This document shows, piece after piece, positions 8,379 through 16,306 of a stretch of 64,000 bases of DNA. Position 1 is the first letter of the stretch. Each line of letters starts with the position of its first letter. The translations under genes were made by a program, and so were the position numbers. This stretch comes from Palsa-965 sp044448685. GTDB taxonomy: Bacteria; Bacteroidota; Bacteroidia; Palsa-965. The notes under the pieces were generated by a model. The model saw nothing but the letters and a program-made list of their open reading frames with translations. It was not told the DNA's origin and did not search any database. The stretch spans positions 28,996 through 92,995 of the forward strand of contig JBIOHC010000011.1 of NCBI GenBank assembly GCA_044448685.1, given 5' to 3'.

Positions 8379-9275
8379 ATGAAAAACAGAATCCTTAAAA
8401 TCAGCCTCTGGTTTATTGCCGGATTTGTCCTGATGTTTCTCTTCCGTCTTGCTTACAGCTTTTCGGAAAAAAACACCTATGATGAGGAAGATGGCATGTT
8501 CAGCAGTTTCGGTGAAGCCGATATGGCCCGGAAAAATTATGCCAGTGACAGCTATAAGTTCAGAAAAGAAGGATATCAGGCAAATGAAAAATCCGGCCCT
8601 TCCAAGCTTGAAATAAGCACCAGCCAGAAATATGAGAAAACAGCAACCCTGAGAGCCAAAACGGAAAAGTTTGAAGAGGATGAAAAAGGCCTGAGAAAGG
8701 AAATCAAGGCATTCAATGCCATTGTCCAGTATGAAGGAGATATGGGGCAAAAAGGACACCGTGGCCTGAGTCTGCTGATCGGGATAAAGCCCGAAAAATT
8801 CGATTCTTTTTTTGTTGCCTTGAAAAAAGTCGGCGTCAATAAACAGGCGGATATCTCAAAGGTTGATAAAACGAATGAGTACCGCAATCTGAACGCCAAG
8901 AAAAACTCCCTCGAAAAAACCAGGGAATCACTCATACAAATTAAAAAACAAAGCGGAAAGATCGAGGAATATGTAAACCTGGAAAACAGGATTCTCGAGA
9001 TAGAACAGGAACTTCAGGAGCTGGGGGTACAACTTGGCGATTTTGATGAGGAAAATGAATTCTGTACCATACGTTTCGCCCTTACCGAAGTCCAGCCCCC
9101 TGTAAAAATGAGTATTCTGCACCGGTTTAAAGTGGCGTTGGAATGGGCCCTGACCTGGTATTTCAGAATGGCTATGACTGTACTGGTCATCTTTATTGCC
9201 AGTTTCTTACTGGTCCTGATCATCGATAAAACAAAACTGCTCCAGGCTATCATCAAAAAATCAGGACAGCCCTGA
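8379..9275 (+). CDS. DUF4349-domain membrane protein
   Basis: The protein has 298 residues with a membrane helix at each end (about 8-28 and 258-282). Between them lies a strand-rich segment and a long coiled coil (RNLNAKKNSLEKTRESLIQ to ILEIEQELQELGVQLGDFDEE). The order PxxFDxFxxAL, then an ExLxLExRILEIExEL coiled coil, then CTIRFALTE and a C-terminal helix is the DUF4349 signature. Homologues are envelope proteins of unknown function, often lipoproteins; this one has an uncleaved N-terminal anchor instead of a lipobox. It stands alone. Confidence 0.85.
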   Translation: MKNRILKISLWFIAGFVLMFLFRLAYSFSEKNTYDEEDGMFSSFGEADMARKNYASDSYKFRKEGYQANEKSGPSKLEISTSQKYEKTATLRAKTEKFEEDEKGLRKEIKAFNAIVQYEGDMGQKGHRGLSLLIGIKPEKFDSFFVALKKVGVNKQADISKVDKTNEYRNLNAKKNSLEKTRESLIQIKKQSGKIEEYVNLENRILEIEQELQELGVQLGDFDEENEFCTIRFALTEVQPPVKMSILHRFKVALEWALTWYFRMAMTVLVIFIASFLLVLIIDKTKLLQAIIKKSGQP

Positions 9276-9408
9276 TAGAGGACGGCCTTCCAGGTTTTGT
9301 TATTCCGGAAAATTATCATATCTTAACTCTTTCAATCCATCTTTACTTACTAACGTACGTACGCGGCAGGCGACTCCTTGTTAACTGAGCTGTGAAAACT
9401 AAATTGTC

Positions 9409-10785
9409 ATGAAAAAACAATTACGCTTTCTCATTCTGTTCATTTTAACGGGTGTATCGGCTCAGGCTCAGGAATGCCTCAGCTCCGGCTTCTGTTCAAA
9501 TTTCACAAACCAGTATCCGCTTTCTACCTTCTCAACTACAGCTTCGTCATGGACTGCTGTAAGTGCCTATATGAATGCAGGCAACTGGACCCTGTTCAAT
9601 GTTACCTCCGGTAATGTTTATGAGTGGAGTTATTGCGAAGCCTATGGCGGAGTGTCCACCAACTGGGATCCTCAGCTTACCCTGATCAACAATACTTCGG
9701 GAGCCAATATCTGCTTCAGCGATAATAATTGCGGAACTACCGGCAAAGGCCCTTATATAAGCTGGACAGCCACCTACACAGGGGTGGTCAAGGTATTGAC
9801 CAGCCAGGCAAACTGCATGAGTAATACAAGTTCGCCCTATGCCACACTTGTATGGCGTCAGGCCAACGGAGGTGCCAGCACAGCCATTCTGGGCGTAGAT
9901 GTATCACATTACGATGGAGTCATTAACTGGCCACAGGTTAAAGCCATGCCCAAATTGTTCGCCTGGGCCAAATCAACAGAAGGCACCACTTATACCGATG
10001 CTGAATATGCTTCTAATTATACAAACGGAACAGCAGCAGGTGTGGCTATGGGTGCTTACCATTTCGCTCATCCCGAAACAAACGGTGCTGTTGCCGAAGC
10101 CAACTTCTTCCTGAGTGTTGCCGGACCCAATATCAAAGTATGTAACCTGCCTCCGGCTCTGGACCTCGAAGATCCCCCAAGTGGACCATCACTGGTATCA
10201 TCCATGACAAGCGCGGCTCTTACCACCTGGGTTCAGGACTGGATGACAACGGTCAAAAATTCTACAGGCATTACACCTGTTCTGTATACAAGCGGATCTA
10301 TTGCATCCTATCTGGGCAGTTCTGTGAATGTTTATCCTTTATGGATTGCCGATCCGGATGGTAGTTCTTCTGCACCACCGGCCAATATAGGAGTATGGAC
10401 CAATTGGGCCTTTAAACAGTATTCCTGGACAGGTGCAGTTAATGGTATTACAGGCAATGTGGATCTGAATGTATTCAACGGCACGATGACTGCTTTCAAT
10501 ACACTCCTGGGGTGTGCTACCGGAATAGAAGAACACAGCAATATTGCCGGATTGTATCTTTATCCAAATCCGGCCAATACCTATATCCAGGTTTCCAATC
10601 CGGACTTCAGGCCCGGGGAAACAGAAACCATTTCTATATTTAATATGCAGGGACAATTGCTTGTTCATCAAGTGCGGCAGGAAGGCCTGACAGAAATCAG
10701 TATCTCCGGTTTCCCTCCCGGAATCTATATCCTTGTCATGAACTCCGGTAAGGATGTGACTGCAAAGAAGTTCGTAAAAGAATAA
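9409..10785 (+). CDS. Secreted GH25 lysozyme with T9SS sorting domain
   Basis: The protein has 458 residues. A signal peptide (1-20) is followed by a cysteine-containing beta domain of about 130 residues (CLSSGFCSNFTNQYP onward), found in other T9SS proteins as a carbohydrate or adhesion module. The glycoside hydrolase family 25 domain runs from about 160 to 365: GVDVSHYDGVINW carries the first catalytic Asp, AWAKSTEGTTYTD and GAYHFAHP line the cleft, and LPPALDLEDPP carries the acidic catalytic pair. The last 80 residues (LYPNPANTYIQVS to GKDVTAKKFVKE) are a type A T9SS sorting domain, so the enzyme is exported to the surface or medium. GH25 enzymes cleave peptidoglycan, which here suggests attack on other bacteria or wall scavenging (inference). 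Confidence 0.94.
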   Translation: MKKQLRFLILFILTGVSAQAQECLSSGFCSNFTNQYPLSTFSTTASSWTAVSAYMNAGNWTLFNVTSGNVYEWSYCEAYGGVSTNWDPQLTLINNTSGANICFSDNNCGTTGKGPYISWTATYTGVVKVLTSQANCMSNTSSPYATLVWRQANGGASTAILGVDVSHYDGVINWPQVKAMPKLFAWAKSTEGTTYTDAEYASNYTNGTAAGVAMGAYHFAHPETNGAVAEANFFLSVAGPNIKVCNLPPALDLEDPPSGPSLVSSMTSAALTTWVQDWMTTVKNSTGITPVLYTSGSIASYLGSSVNVYPLWIADPDGSSSAPPANIGVWTNWAFKQYSWTGAVNGITGNVDLNVFNGTMTAFNTLLGCATGIEEHSNIAGLYLYPNPANTYIQVSNPDFRPGETETISIFNMQGQLLVHQVRQEGLTEISISGFPPGIYILVMNSGKDVTAKKFVKE

Positions 10786-10822
10786 GGCCTGAAAGCCCGG
10801 TATCTGTGCATGTCGAAAGTCA

Positions 10823-10852
10823 TTTGACAGCCATCTTCCCTTCATTACCTTG
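10823..10852 (+). promoter_or_regulatory. Candidate promoter of the VTT/DedA-like gene
   Basis: TTTG ending at 10826 is separated by 19 nt from TAccTTGC beginning at 10846, one T short of the consensus TAnnTTTG. The predicted start of transcription near 10859 leaves a leader of about 25 nt before the ATG at 10884. Confidence 0.45.
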
Positions 10853-10883
10853 CAGTATCTTCTGCTGATGGGAGGTCTGGATT

Positions 10884-11489
10884 ATGTTCGAGGATTATCT
10901 CTTGGTATTATTGGGTTCTATGGCAGTTGATATCGTACCGGTACCACTACCACCTGCTTTTACGGTTATGATTTTCCTTCAAATCAGGTATAATCTTGAT
11001 ATAGGATTAGTTATTGCCTGTGGAGTTACCGGGTCCATTCTGGGCCGTTACCTGCTCACCCTCTATATTCCCAAAATGGCAGGGATGCTGTTCAAGCCCG
11101 AGAAGAATGAGGATATGCGATTCCTCGGCGGTAAACTCAAACAGAATGTTTGGAGAACCCAGCTTTCTATTCTGGCTTATTCACTCATGCCCTTGCCAAC
11201 CACTCCATTATTCCTGGCCAGTGGTATGGCCAGGATAAAACCCTTGCTGATTATTCCCGCTTTTACAGTAGGCAAGGTCATCAGCGATACCCTGGCTGTA
11301 CTCCTGGGTAAGTATGCGACGGAAAATACACAGAGCCTGCTGAACGGACTGGTGACCTGGAAATCCATATCCGGTTTTGCAGTGGGCCTGCTCCTCGTGT
11401 TTATACTCCTGTTCATTGACTGGCGTAAACTCATTCAACAGAAAAAACTGAGTCTGAAATTCAACATCTGGGCTATGAGTAAAGTATAA
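10884..11489 (+). CDS. VTT/DedA-like integral membrane protein
   Basis: The protein has 201 residues with four to five hydrophobic helices. The arrangement (VPVPLPPAFTVMIFLQIRY, then GVTGSILGRYLLTLYIPKM, then ILAYSLMPLPTTPLFLASGMARI, then FTVGKVISDTLAVLLG) resembles VTT (DedA/SNARE-associated) proteins. These have a proline-containing re-entrant helix and glycines ahead of a long cytoplasmic loop, and known members are lipid scramblases or flippases. It is more divergent than a canonical DedA protein, so the substrate is unknown. It is monocistronic. Confidence 0.68.
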   Translation: MFEDYLLVLLGSMAVDIVPVPLPPAFTVMIFLQIRYNLDIGLVIACGVTGSILGRYLLTLYIPKMAGMLFKPEKNEDMRFLGGKLKQNVWRTQLSILAYSLMPLPTTPLFLASGMARIKPLLIIPAFTVGKVISDTLAVLLGKYATENTQSLLNGLVTWKSISGFAVGLLLVFILLFIDWRKLIQQKKLSLKFNIWAMSKV

Positions 11490-11583
11490 CCCCCTCTTAT
11501 ACGGTAGCTATCACCCCTGGCAGTGATGCCTATCATTTAAAAAACCGCCTTTCTGTCGTTACTTTATAGTAAATAAAGTTCCC

Positions 11584-12915
11584 ATGAAAGCAACCCGGAA
11601 TAAAGCAGAAACCGGCATGGATCAGTTTATTGCCGGCTTATCCACCCCATTGAACAATACGGATGATCTGGATCCTTTGCTTGAGTATATAGATGATGCA
11701 CGCTTTGTATTGCTTGGCGAATCCTCTCATGGCACGCATGAATATTATACCTGGAGAGCGAAATTAACCCGCCGTCTCATTCTCGAAAAAGGATTTTCCC
11801 TGGTTGCTGTTGATGGTGATTCGGCAGATTGCTACCTACTGAACCGCTATGTGAAAAATTATCCGGATTCTGGCTCAAGTGCAGTGGAAGTATTGCAAGG
11901 CTTTCGGCATTGGCCAGCATGGATGTGGGCCAACTGGGAAATGGCAGCCTTTGCTGAGTGGATGAAAAAACATAATGCTTACCGGAATGCTGATAAACGT
12001 GTTGGGTTCTATGGACTGGATGTGTACAGTCTATGGGAATCCCTGGAAGTGATCAGAGCCTGGCTAAAGCAGCATGACCCGAAAAGCCTGGAAAAAACAC
12101 TGAAAGCAATGCAGTGTTTTGAACCCTATCACTCCGACTCCTGTTTTGCCTATGGCCATACAACGCGGGTGGTACCCGACCGCTTTGAACAGGAAATCCT
12201 GAATATACTGATGGAGAAAAGAACGAACAATATCCGGTATTATTCCGATCATGAAAACATGTTCAGCACAGAACAGCAAGCCTGGATCGATGCCAATGCC
12301 GAACGCTATTATAGAGCCATGCTGAGAGGAGGACATCAGAGCTGGAATATCCGCGACAAACAAATGGTTGCCAGCCTGAACCGCCTGATGGATTTTCACG
12401 GAAGCAATTCCAAAGTCGTCATCTGGGCACACAATGCACATATAGGCGATGCAAGGGCCACCGATATGTTCAGGGAAGGCCTGCTTAACTTAGGACAGAT
12501 GGTAACGGATCAGCATGCCCGCGATGGGGTTGTGCTTGTCGGTTTCGGTTCCTATCAGGGAAGTGTCATAACCGGCAAGGGCTGGGGCGATGGGATGGAA
12601 AAAGTGATTGTCCCTCCGGCCCAAACAGGAAGCTGGGAGGAAATGCTGCATAATAGTATCCGCGGAAACAATCAAAATATGCTCCTCCTTCTGCACCAGC
12701 AGCACAGCCGTGAACGCCTGGGTATGCACCTGGGCCAGCGTTCTGTCGGAGTGGTATATGACCCGGCCTCTGAAAAATTCTCTGACTATGTGCCCGGCAT
12801 CCTGCCTATGCGCTATGATGCTTTTATCTTCCTTGACCAGACTAAAGCACTTTATCCTTTGACCATGCAGACTGGCAGCCAAACTGCCCCGGATGATTTT
12901 CCCTTTGGTTTATGA
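11584..12915 (+). CDS. Erythromycin esterase-family protein
   Basis: The protein has 443 residues, in the size range of the family (about 400-450). Near residue 45 is the catalytic motif GESSHGTHEYY with its glutamate and histidine, and NAHIGDARATDM near 285 supplies the second conserved histidine. Other conserved stretches are LVAVDGDSAD, GFRHWPAWMWANWEM and VGFYGLDVYSL. Ere enzymes hydrolyse the macrolide lactone, but many chromosomal homologues in Bacteroidota have no known substrate, and resistance should not be assumed. No signal peptide is present, so it should be cytoplasmic. It stands alone. Confidence 0.88.
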   Translation: MKATRNKAETGMDQFIAGLSTPLNNTDDLDPLLEYIDDARFVLLGESSHGTHEYYTWRAKLTRRLILEKGFSLVAVDGDSADCYLLNRYVKNYPDSGSSAVEVLQGFRHWPAWMWANWEMAAFAEWMKKHNAYRNADKRVGFYGLDVYSLWESLEVIRAWLKQHDPKSLEKTLKAMQCFEPYHSDSCFAYGHTTRVVPDRFEQEILNILMEKRTNNIRYYSDHENMFSTEQQAWIDANAERYYRAMLRGGHQSWNIRDKQMVASLNRLMDFHGSNSKVVIWAHNAHIGDARATDMFREGLLNLGQMVTDQHARDGVVLVGFGSYQGSVITGKGWGDGMEKVIVPPAQTGSWEEMLHNSIRGNNQNMLLLLHQQHSRERLGMHLGQRSVGVVYDPASEKFSDYVPGILPMRYDAFIFLDQTKALYPLTMQTGSQTAPDDFPFGL

Positions 12916-12932
12916 CAGTATCTGCGGAAAAA

Positions 12933-13309
12933 CAGGAAGTATCCTGCCTCCGGTCATTGTGTTTTTCCCTTGCTGAATGTAATTTTACTTCAACTTAGTT
13001 CGGTAAAGCACCCGGATGAAGCACTTGAAAAGGAGGGCACTAAAACATGCAAACCTATTCATGAACCAAAGCAGATATAGATCTGCCGGTTTTTCAGGGT
13101 CATACTTAATTAGGGAAATAGGTTGGATAGGACATGCCTGGTTGGCATAACTATCACCAAGCATGGGCAGGGTAAATCCTGCCCTTATTTGATCCCCTGG
13201 GCCTTAAAGGGCAGTCGTACAAACAGCTCAGGCTGTTTGCCGACCATACAGCAGATAAAAGTTCAGGCCTTTTGTCTCTGGGAAATCCCGCATCGCGGGA
13301 TTTCCGTTT
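12933..13309. other. Gene-free region with five short perfect hairpins
   Basis: No convincing gene lies between the esterase and the SnoaL-like gene. The stretch contains perfect inverted repeats at 12933-12946 (5 bp), 13134-13148 (5 bp), 13165-13184 (7 bp, GGGCAGG/CCTGCCC, then a T-rich tail), 13220-13239 (8 bp, CAAACAGC/GCTGTTTG, TCAG loop) and 13281-13305 (11 bp, GGAAATCCCGC/GCGGGATTTCC, 3-nt loop, followed by CGTTTT). The first and third may end transcription after the esterase. The rest could be a structured small RNA, with the 11-bp hairpin as its terminator. A 64-codon frame across it has no protein-like composition. Confidence 0.45.
13281..13309 (+). terminator. Strong hairpin just upstream of the SnoaL-like gene
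   Basis: A perfect 11-bp stem with a 3-nt loop (13281-13305) is followed by CGTTTT. It sits 18 bp before the ATG at 13327. It could terminate an upstream small RNA, or act as a 5' structure if transcription of the next gene begins earlier. Confidence 0.5.
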
Positions 13310-13326
13310 TCTGCTAATTTTGTTCC

Positions 13327-13689
13327 ATGACAGAAAATCCCAGTATCACAATTGCCAATGCCTGGTTCCTGGCCTTTAATACCCATGATCTGGAGAAATT
13401 GCTTTCCCTTTACGATGATCATGCCCGGCATTTCAGTCCCAAGCTAAAACAAAGACAGCCCGAAACACAAGGCCTGATAACCGGTAAAGAGGCTCTCCGG
13501 AACTGGTGGAAGGATTCCTTTAACCGCCTGCCTTCCCTGAAATACATACCAACACGTTTCATAGCCGATGAAAAAAGTGTTTTTATGGAATATATCCGTA
13601 ATGTGCAGGGAGAGGAAGATCTGACCGTTGGTGAAGTGTTGGAAATAAAGGATGGTTTAATTGCCGCTTCCAGAGTTTATCACAGCTGA
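13327..13689 (+). CDS. SnoaL/NTF2-like protein
   Basis: The protein has 120 residues and no signal peptide. The N-terminal helix and strand (IANAWFLAFNTHDLEKLLSLY) followed by EALRNWWKDSFNRLP and a C-terminal beta sheet (VGEVLEIKDGLIAASRVYHS) fit the cone-shaped NTF2/SnoaL fold. The family includes polyketide cyclases, ketosteroid isomerase relatives and ligand-binding proteins. The substrate cannot be deduced. A TAATTTTG motif sits at 13315-13322, only 4 nt before the ATG, which would make the message leaderless, but the matching -33 position is occupied by the hairpin. Confidence 0.8.
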   Translation: MTENPSITIANAWFLAFNTHDLEKLLSLYDDHARHFSPKLKQRQPETQGLITGKEALRNWWKDSFNRLPSLKYIPTRFIADEKSVFMEYIRNVQGEEDLTVGEVLEIKDGLIAASRVYHS

Positions 13690-13695
13690 ATGGTG

Positions 13696-13724
13696 TTTGG
13701 TGTAGAATGTTTAAATTAGCTTTG
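13696..13724 (+). promoter_or_regulatory. Bacteroidota-type promoter for the PAP2 gene
   Basis: TTTG (13696-13699), a 17-nt gap and TAGCTTTGC (TAGCTTTG at 13717-13724) match the phylum -33/-7 consensus well. The predicted transcript starts near 13731, 23 nt ahead of the ATG at 13754. Confidence 0.6.
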
Positions 13725-13753
13725 CTTATCTGCCAGGCCCATACAATCAATAA

Positions 13754-14338
13754 ATGAGTTTTCGTTTCCTGATCCCCTTTCTCTTTCTCTTTCTCCGCTC
13801 TGATTTCACGGGGGCGCAAAATGCCGATATCAATTTGCTGAGAAAGATTAATGTCCACCGCAATACCCATCTGGACAAGCCACTAAAAATAATTACCTAT
13901 ACCGTTCCTGTGTTAGCGCCCATAATCCCGCTAACGAATATAGGAATAGGATTATATAATAATGATAAAGTTCTGACCCGTCAGGGATTGGTGGCGGGAT
14001 CTTCCCTGGCCCTTGCGCTGGGCATAAGTACCGGTTTCAAATTTGCCATCAAACGCAAAAGGCCCTTTGCCCAATATGAGGATATTCAAAAGGAAACGAA
14101 GGCAGGTCCATACTCTTTTCCTTCCGGTCACACTACCAGCGCATTCGCATTGGCTACTGCTTACAGTCTGGCCTATCCTAAATGGTATGTCATTGCCCCG
14201 GCTTATCTCTGGGCGGGAACCGTGGCCTGGTCCAGAATGCACCTGGGCGTTCATTTTCCATCGGATGTGCTTGCAGGGATTCTGATAGGAGCGGGATCAT
14301 CCCTCCTTTGTTATGAAGTGCAGAAAGGGATTAAATGA
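13754..14338 (+). CDS. PAP2-family membrane phosphatase
   Basis: The protein has 194 residues with an N-terminal signal or anchor segment and several membrane helices. All three PAP2 motifs are visible: KFAIKRKRPFA (KX6RP form), PSGHTTS with the catalytic-site histidine, and SRMHLGVHFPSDV (SRX5HX3D). Such enzymes remove phosphate from undecaprenyl pyrophosphate, phosphatidic acid or lipid A, with the active site facing the periplasm. The specific lipid is unknown. The stop codon overlaps the start of the next gene (ATGA), so the two are translationally coupled. Confidence 0.9.
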   Translation: MSFRFLIPFLFLFLRSDFTGAQNADINLLRKINVHRNTHLDKPLKIITYTVPVLAPIIPLTNIGIGLYNNDKVLTRQGLVAGSSLALALGISTGFKFAIKRKRPFAQYEDIQKETKAGPYSFPSGHTTSAFALATAYSLAYPKWYVIAPAYLWAGTVAWSRMHLGVHFPSDVLAGILIGAGSSLLCYEVQKGIK

Positions 14339-15258
14339 GAAAACAAATTCCTCTTTTCTTCCTGCTGATTTTATTCCTGAGAAGCCCTGTTCTGAATGCC
14401 CAGAAGCCTTTTTACGGTGCAGGAGGTGGAATTGTATTTGCTTTCGGTACCAAATTCGACCGCTTCGGATTATTCGCCAGAGGATATATTGGAAGCGGGC
14501 AATTCCAGCTTAATGGAGATGCCCGCTTCTGCATCAGTTCCAAAAACCTGGGCCCCGCAAAAGAATACCCGGAAGCAACTGTTTCCTGCGGGGTGGTTTA
14601 TGCCTACTGGAAAAAAGACAGCATTCACCAGACACGCTTTCTCACCGAAGTATCCAATCAGACAGGTTGGTGCAACAGCATAGGTTACGGCCATACTTTT
14701 TATCTGAACAGGATAGGTACAACTCAGCAAACCGGAACTTTTTCCCTGGAGTTCAATCGTTTTCATTTCATTTCTGAAAATGATATTCTCGGCCATAGTT
14801 ATTACGACCGTTTCCGTACCGGTGCTATGCTGCTTCAGTATATGTTGAATACGAATCTGGAACTTGGACTTAATTTTGCCATGTGGACAGGACAAATGGA
14901 GCACAGGGTAAGACCGGTTGATTATCCCTATACAAACGGCTATATGGATACTACAGACAGCAAATTTGCGAAATGCTCAGCAGGTCTTCTCAGTTTGCAG
15001 GTTAATACAGTTCTTCCTGTTTACGATCATCAGGTTCAGGCCAACGCAGGTATCGATGCAGAGCAGATCCGGAATGTGATGCAGAACCGTATCATTCATG
15101 ATCTTGCCTTCCTCCCTCATCATTGGCGTACAGACCGCAATGCCCATATGCCTATGCTGGATGAAAATGGAGATCAGTATTTATATAAACCCGGACAGAA
15201 AATCCGTAAACCATCTCCTTACCTGAATACCTTTGTGAACCCGGCTTTATTTTATTAA
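14335..15258 (+). CDS. Predicted outer-membrane or periplasmic protein of unknown function
   Basis: This 307-residue protein begins with a signal peptide cut after LNAQ. The rest alternates aromatic beta strands (GAGGGIVFAFGTKFDRFGLFARGYIG, then QLNGDARFCISS and later barrel-like strands) and is free of long hydrophobic helices, which suggests an outer-membrane barrel. I recognise no named family. It overlaps the PAP2 gene by 4 bp and lies 9 bp ahead of the LD-carboxypeptidase gene, so the three probably form one operon for envelope lipid and wall metabolism (inference). Confidence 0.7.
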   Translation: MRKQIPLFFLLILFLRSPVLNAQKPFYGAGGGIVFAFGTKFDRFGLFARGYIGSGQFQLNGDARFCISSKNLGPAKEYPEATVSCGVVYAYWKKDSIHQTRFLTEVSNQTGWCNSIGYGHTFYLNRIGTTQQTGTFSLEFNRFHFISENDILGHSYYDRFRTGAMLLQYMLNTNLELGLNFAMWTGQMEHRVRPVDYPYTNGYMDTTDSKFAKCSAGLLSLQVNTVLPVYDHQVQANAGIDAEQIRNVMQNRIIHDLAFLPHHWRTDRNAHMPMLDENGDQYLYKPGQKIRKPSPYLNTFVNPALFY

Positions 15259-15267
15259 TCCCTTTCT

Positions 15268-16299
15268 ATGAAACAACCCCGCAGATATTTTCTTAGAACA
15301 GGAGCCCTCGCCCTCCTCTCTGCTCCCTTGCTATCCTTAACCCAGGAAGAAAAAAAAGGAAAGTCATTATCTCTGATCCGCCCCCCTGCATTAAAGACAG
15401 GAGACACCATTGCAATAACATCTCCCGCCGGTGCTGTATGGGACAGTCATCAGGTGGATGTATTTGTTGCCATCCTTCAGGGACTGGGATTCAAAGTGAA
15501 GAAAGGACAAACCCTTACCGAGCGCTACGGTTTTTTTGCAGGTAAGGATGAGCTAAGGGCCAAAGAGCTAAATGATTTATTTACCGATAGGGAAGTGAAA
15601 GCCATTTTCTGTATGAAGGGTGGATGGGGCTGTGCACGCCTGCTGCCTCTGATAAACTTTGGAAATATCTCCGCCAATCCTAAAATAATAATGGGCTTCA
15701 GTGATATCACTTCACTGCTTATTGCCATACAAGCTAAAACGGGTATGACAACCTTTCATGGCCCGGTCGGTAACAGCGGATGGAACGATTTTACTGTTGG
15801 ATATCTGAAACGGGTTTTGATGACCGGTGAAACAGTCACCTATCTTTCCACCGGGAAACAGGAGGATATACCTCTGGTCATTAACCCCGGTAAAGCAACA
15901 GGAATGTTGTGTGGAGGAAACCTTTCCGTACTGGCCGGTATGATGGGTTCCGCTTATCTGCCTTCCTGGAAAAATAAAATTCTTTTTCTGGAAGAAACGG
16001 GCGAAGAGCCATACCGGATTGACCGTATGTTAACCCAGCTGCGTTTATGCGGGGTTCTGGAAAATCTGAGCGGGCTTATTTTCGGTAAATGCATCAAATG
16101 CACAGCCGATGAACCGGACAAGGCTTTTACCTTTCAGCAGGTACTGGAACAAAACATAAAGCCTTTGGGTATTCCCGCTTTCTATGGGGCTATGATAGGA
16201 CATATAGAAAATAAATTTACGGTGCCGGTCGGTATAAAAGCTGTGATGGATGCGGAAAAAGGAACACTTACATTGCTTGAATCTGCTGTGAAAATATAG
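15268..16299 (+). CDS. LD-carboxypeptidase, peptidase family S66
   Basis: The protein has 343 residues. The N-terminus PRRYFLRTGALALLSA resembles a twin-arginine signal (RRxFL), so it may be exported folded. The S66 fold follows: GDTIAITSPAG, the loop KGGWGCARLLPLI, the nucleophile serine in GFSDIT (about residue 144), the glutamate in FLEETGEEPYRIDRML and the histidine in GHIENKFTVPVG near the C-terminus. The enzyme trims the terminal D-alanine from murein tetrapeptides during recycling. Family members are usually cytoplasmic, so the apparent export signal is a little unusual. It is the last gene of the PAP2 operon. Confidence 0.9.
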   Translation: MKQPRRYFLRTGALALLSAPLLSLTQEEKKGKSLSLIRPPALKTGDTIAITSPAGAVWDSHQVDVFVAILQGLGFKVKKGQTLTERYGFFAGKDELRAKELNDLFTDREVKAIFCMKGGWGCARLLPLINFGNISANPKIIMGFSDITSLLIAIQAKTGMTTFHGPVGNSGWNDFTVGYLKRVLMTGETVTYLSTGKQEDIPLVINPGKATGMLCGGNLSVLAGMMGSAYLPSWKNKILFLEETGEEPYRIDRMLTQLRLCGVLENLSGLIFGKCIKCTADEPDKAFTFQQVLEQNIKPLGIPAFYGAMIGHIENKFTVPVGIKAVMDAEKGTLTLLESAVKI

Positions 16300-16306
16300 A
16301 TGGAAA

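Noticed and set aside
9354..9363. CGTACGTACG palindrome upstream of the GH25 gene
   Set aside because: A short CG/TA repeat that is palindromic by itself; no other support as a site.
11584..12915. Erythromycin esterase homologue as proof of macrolide resistance
   Set aside because: The family includes many chromosomal members of unknown substrate, and no mobile element is nearby.
13123..13317. 64-codon frame in the gene-free region
   Set aside because: It crosses three hairpins and has no protein-like pattern.
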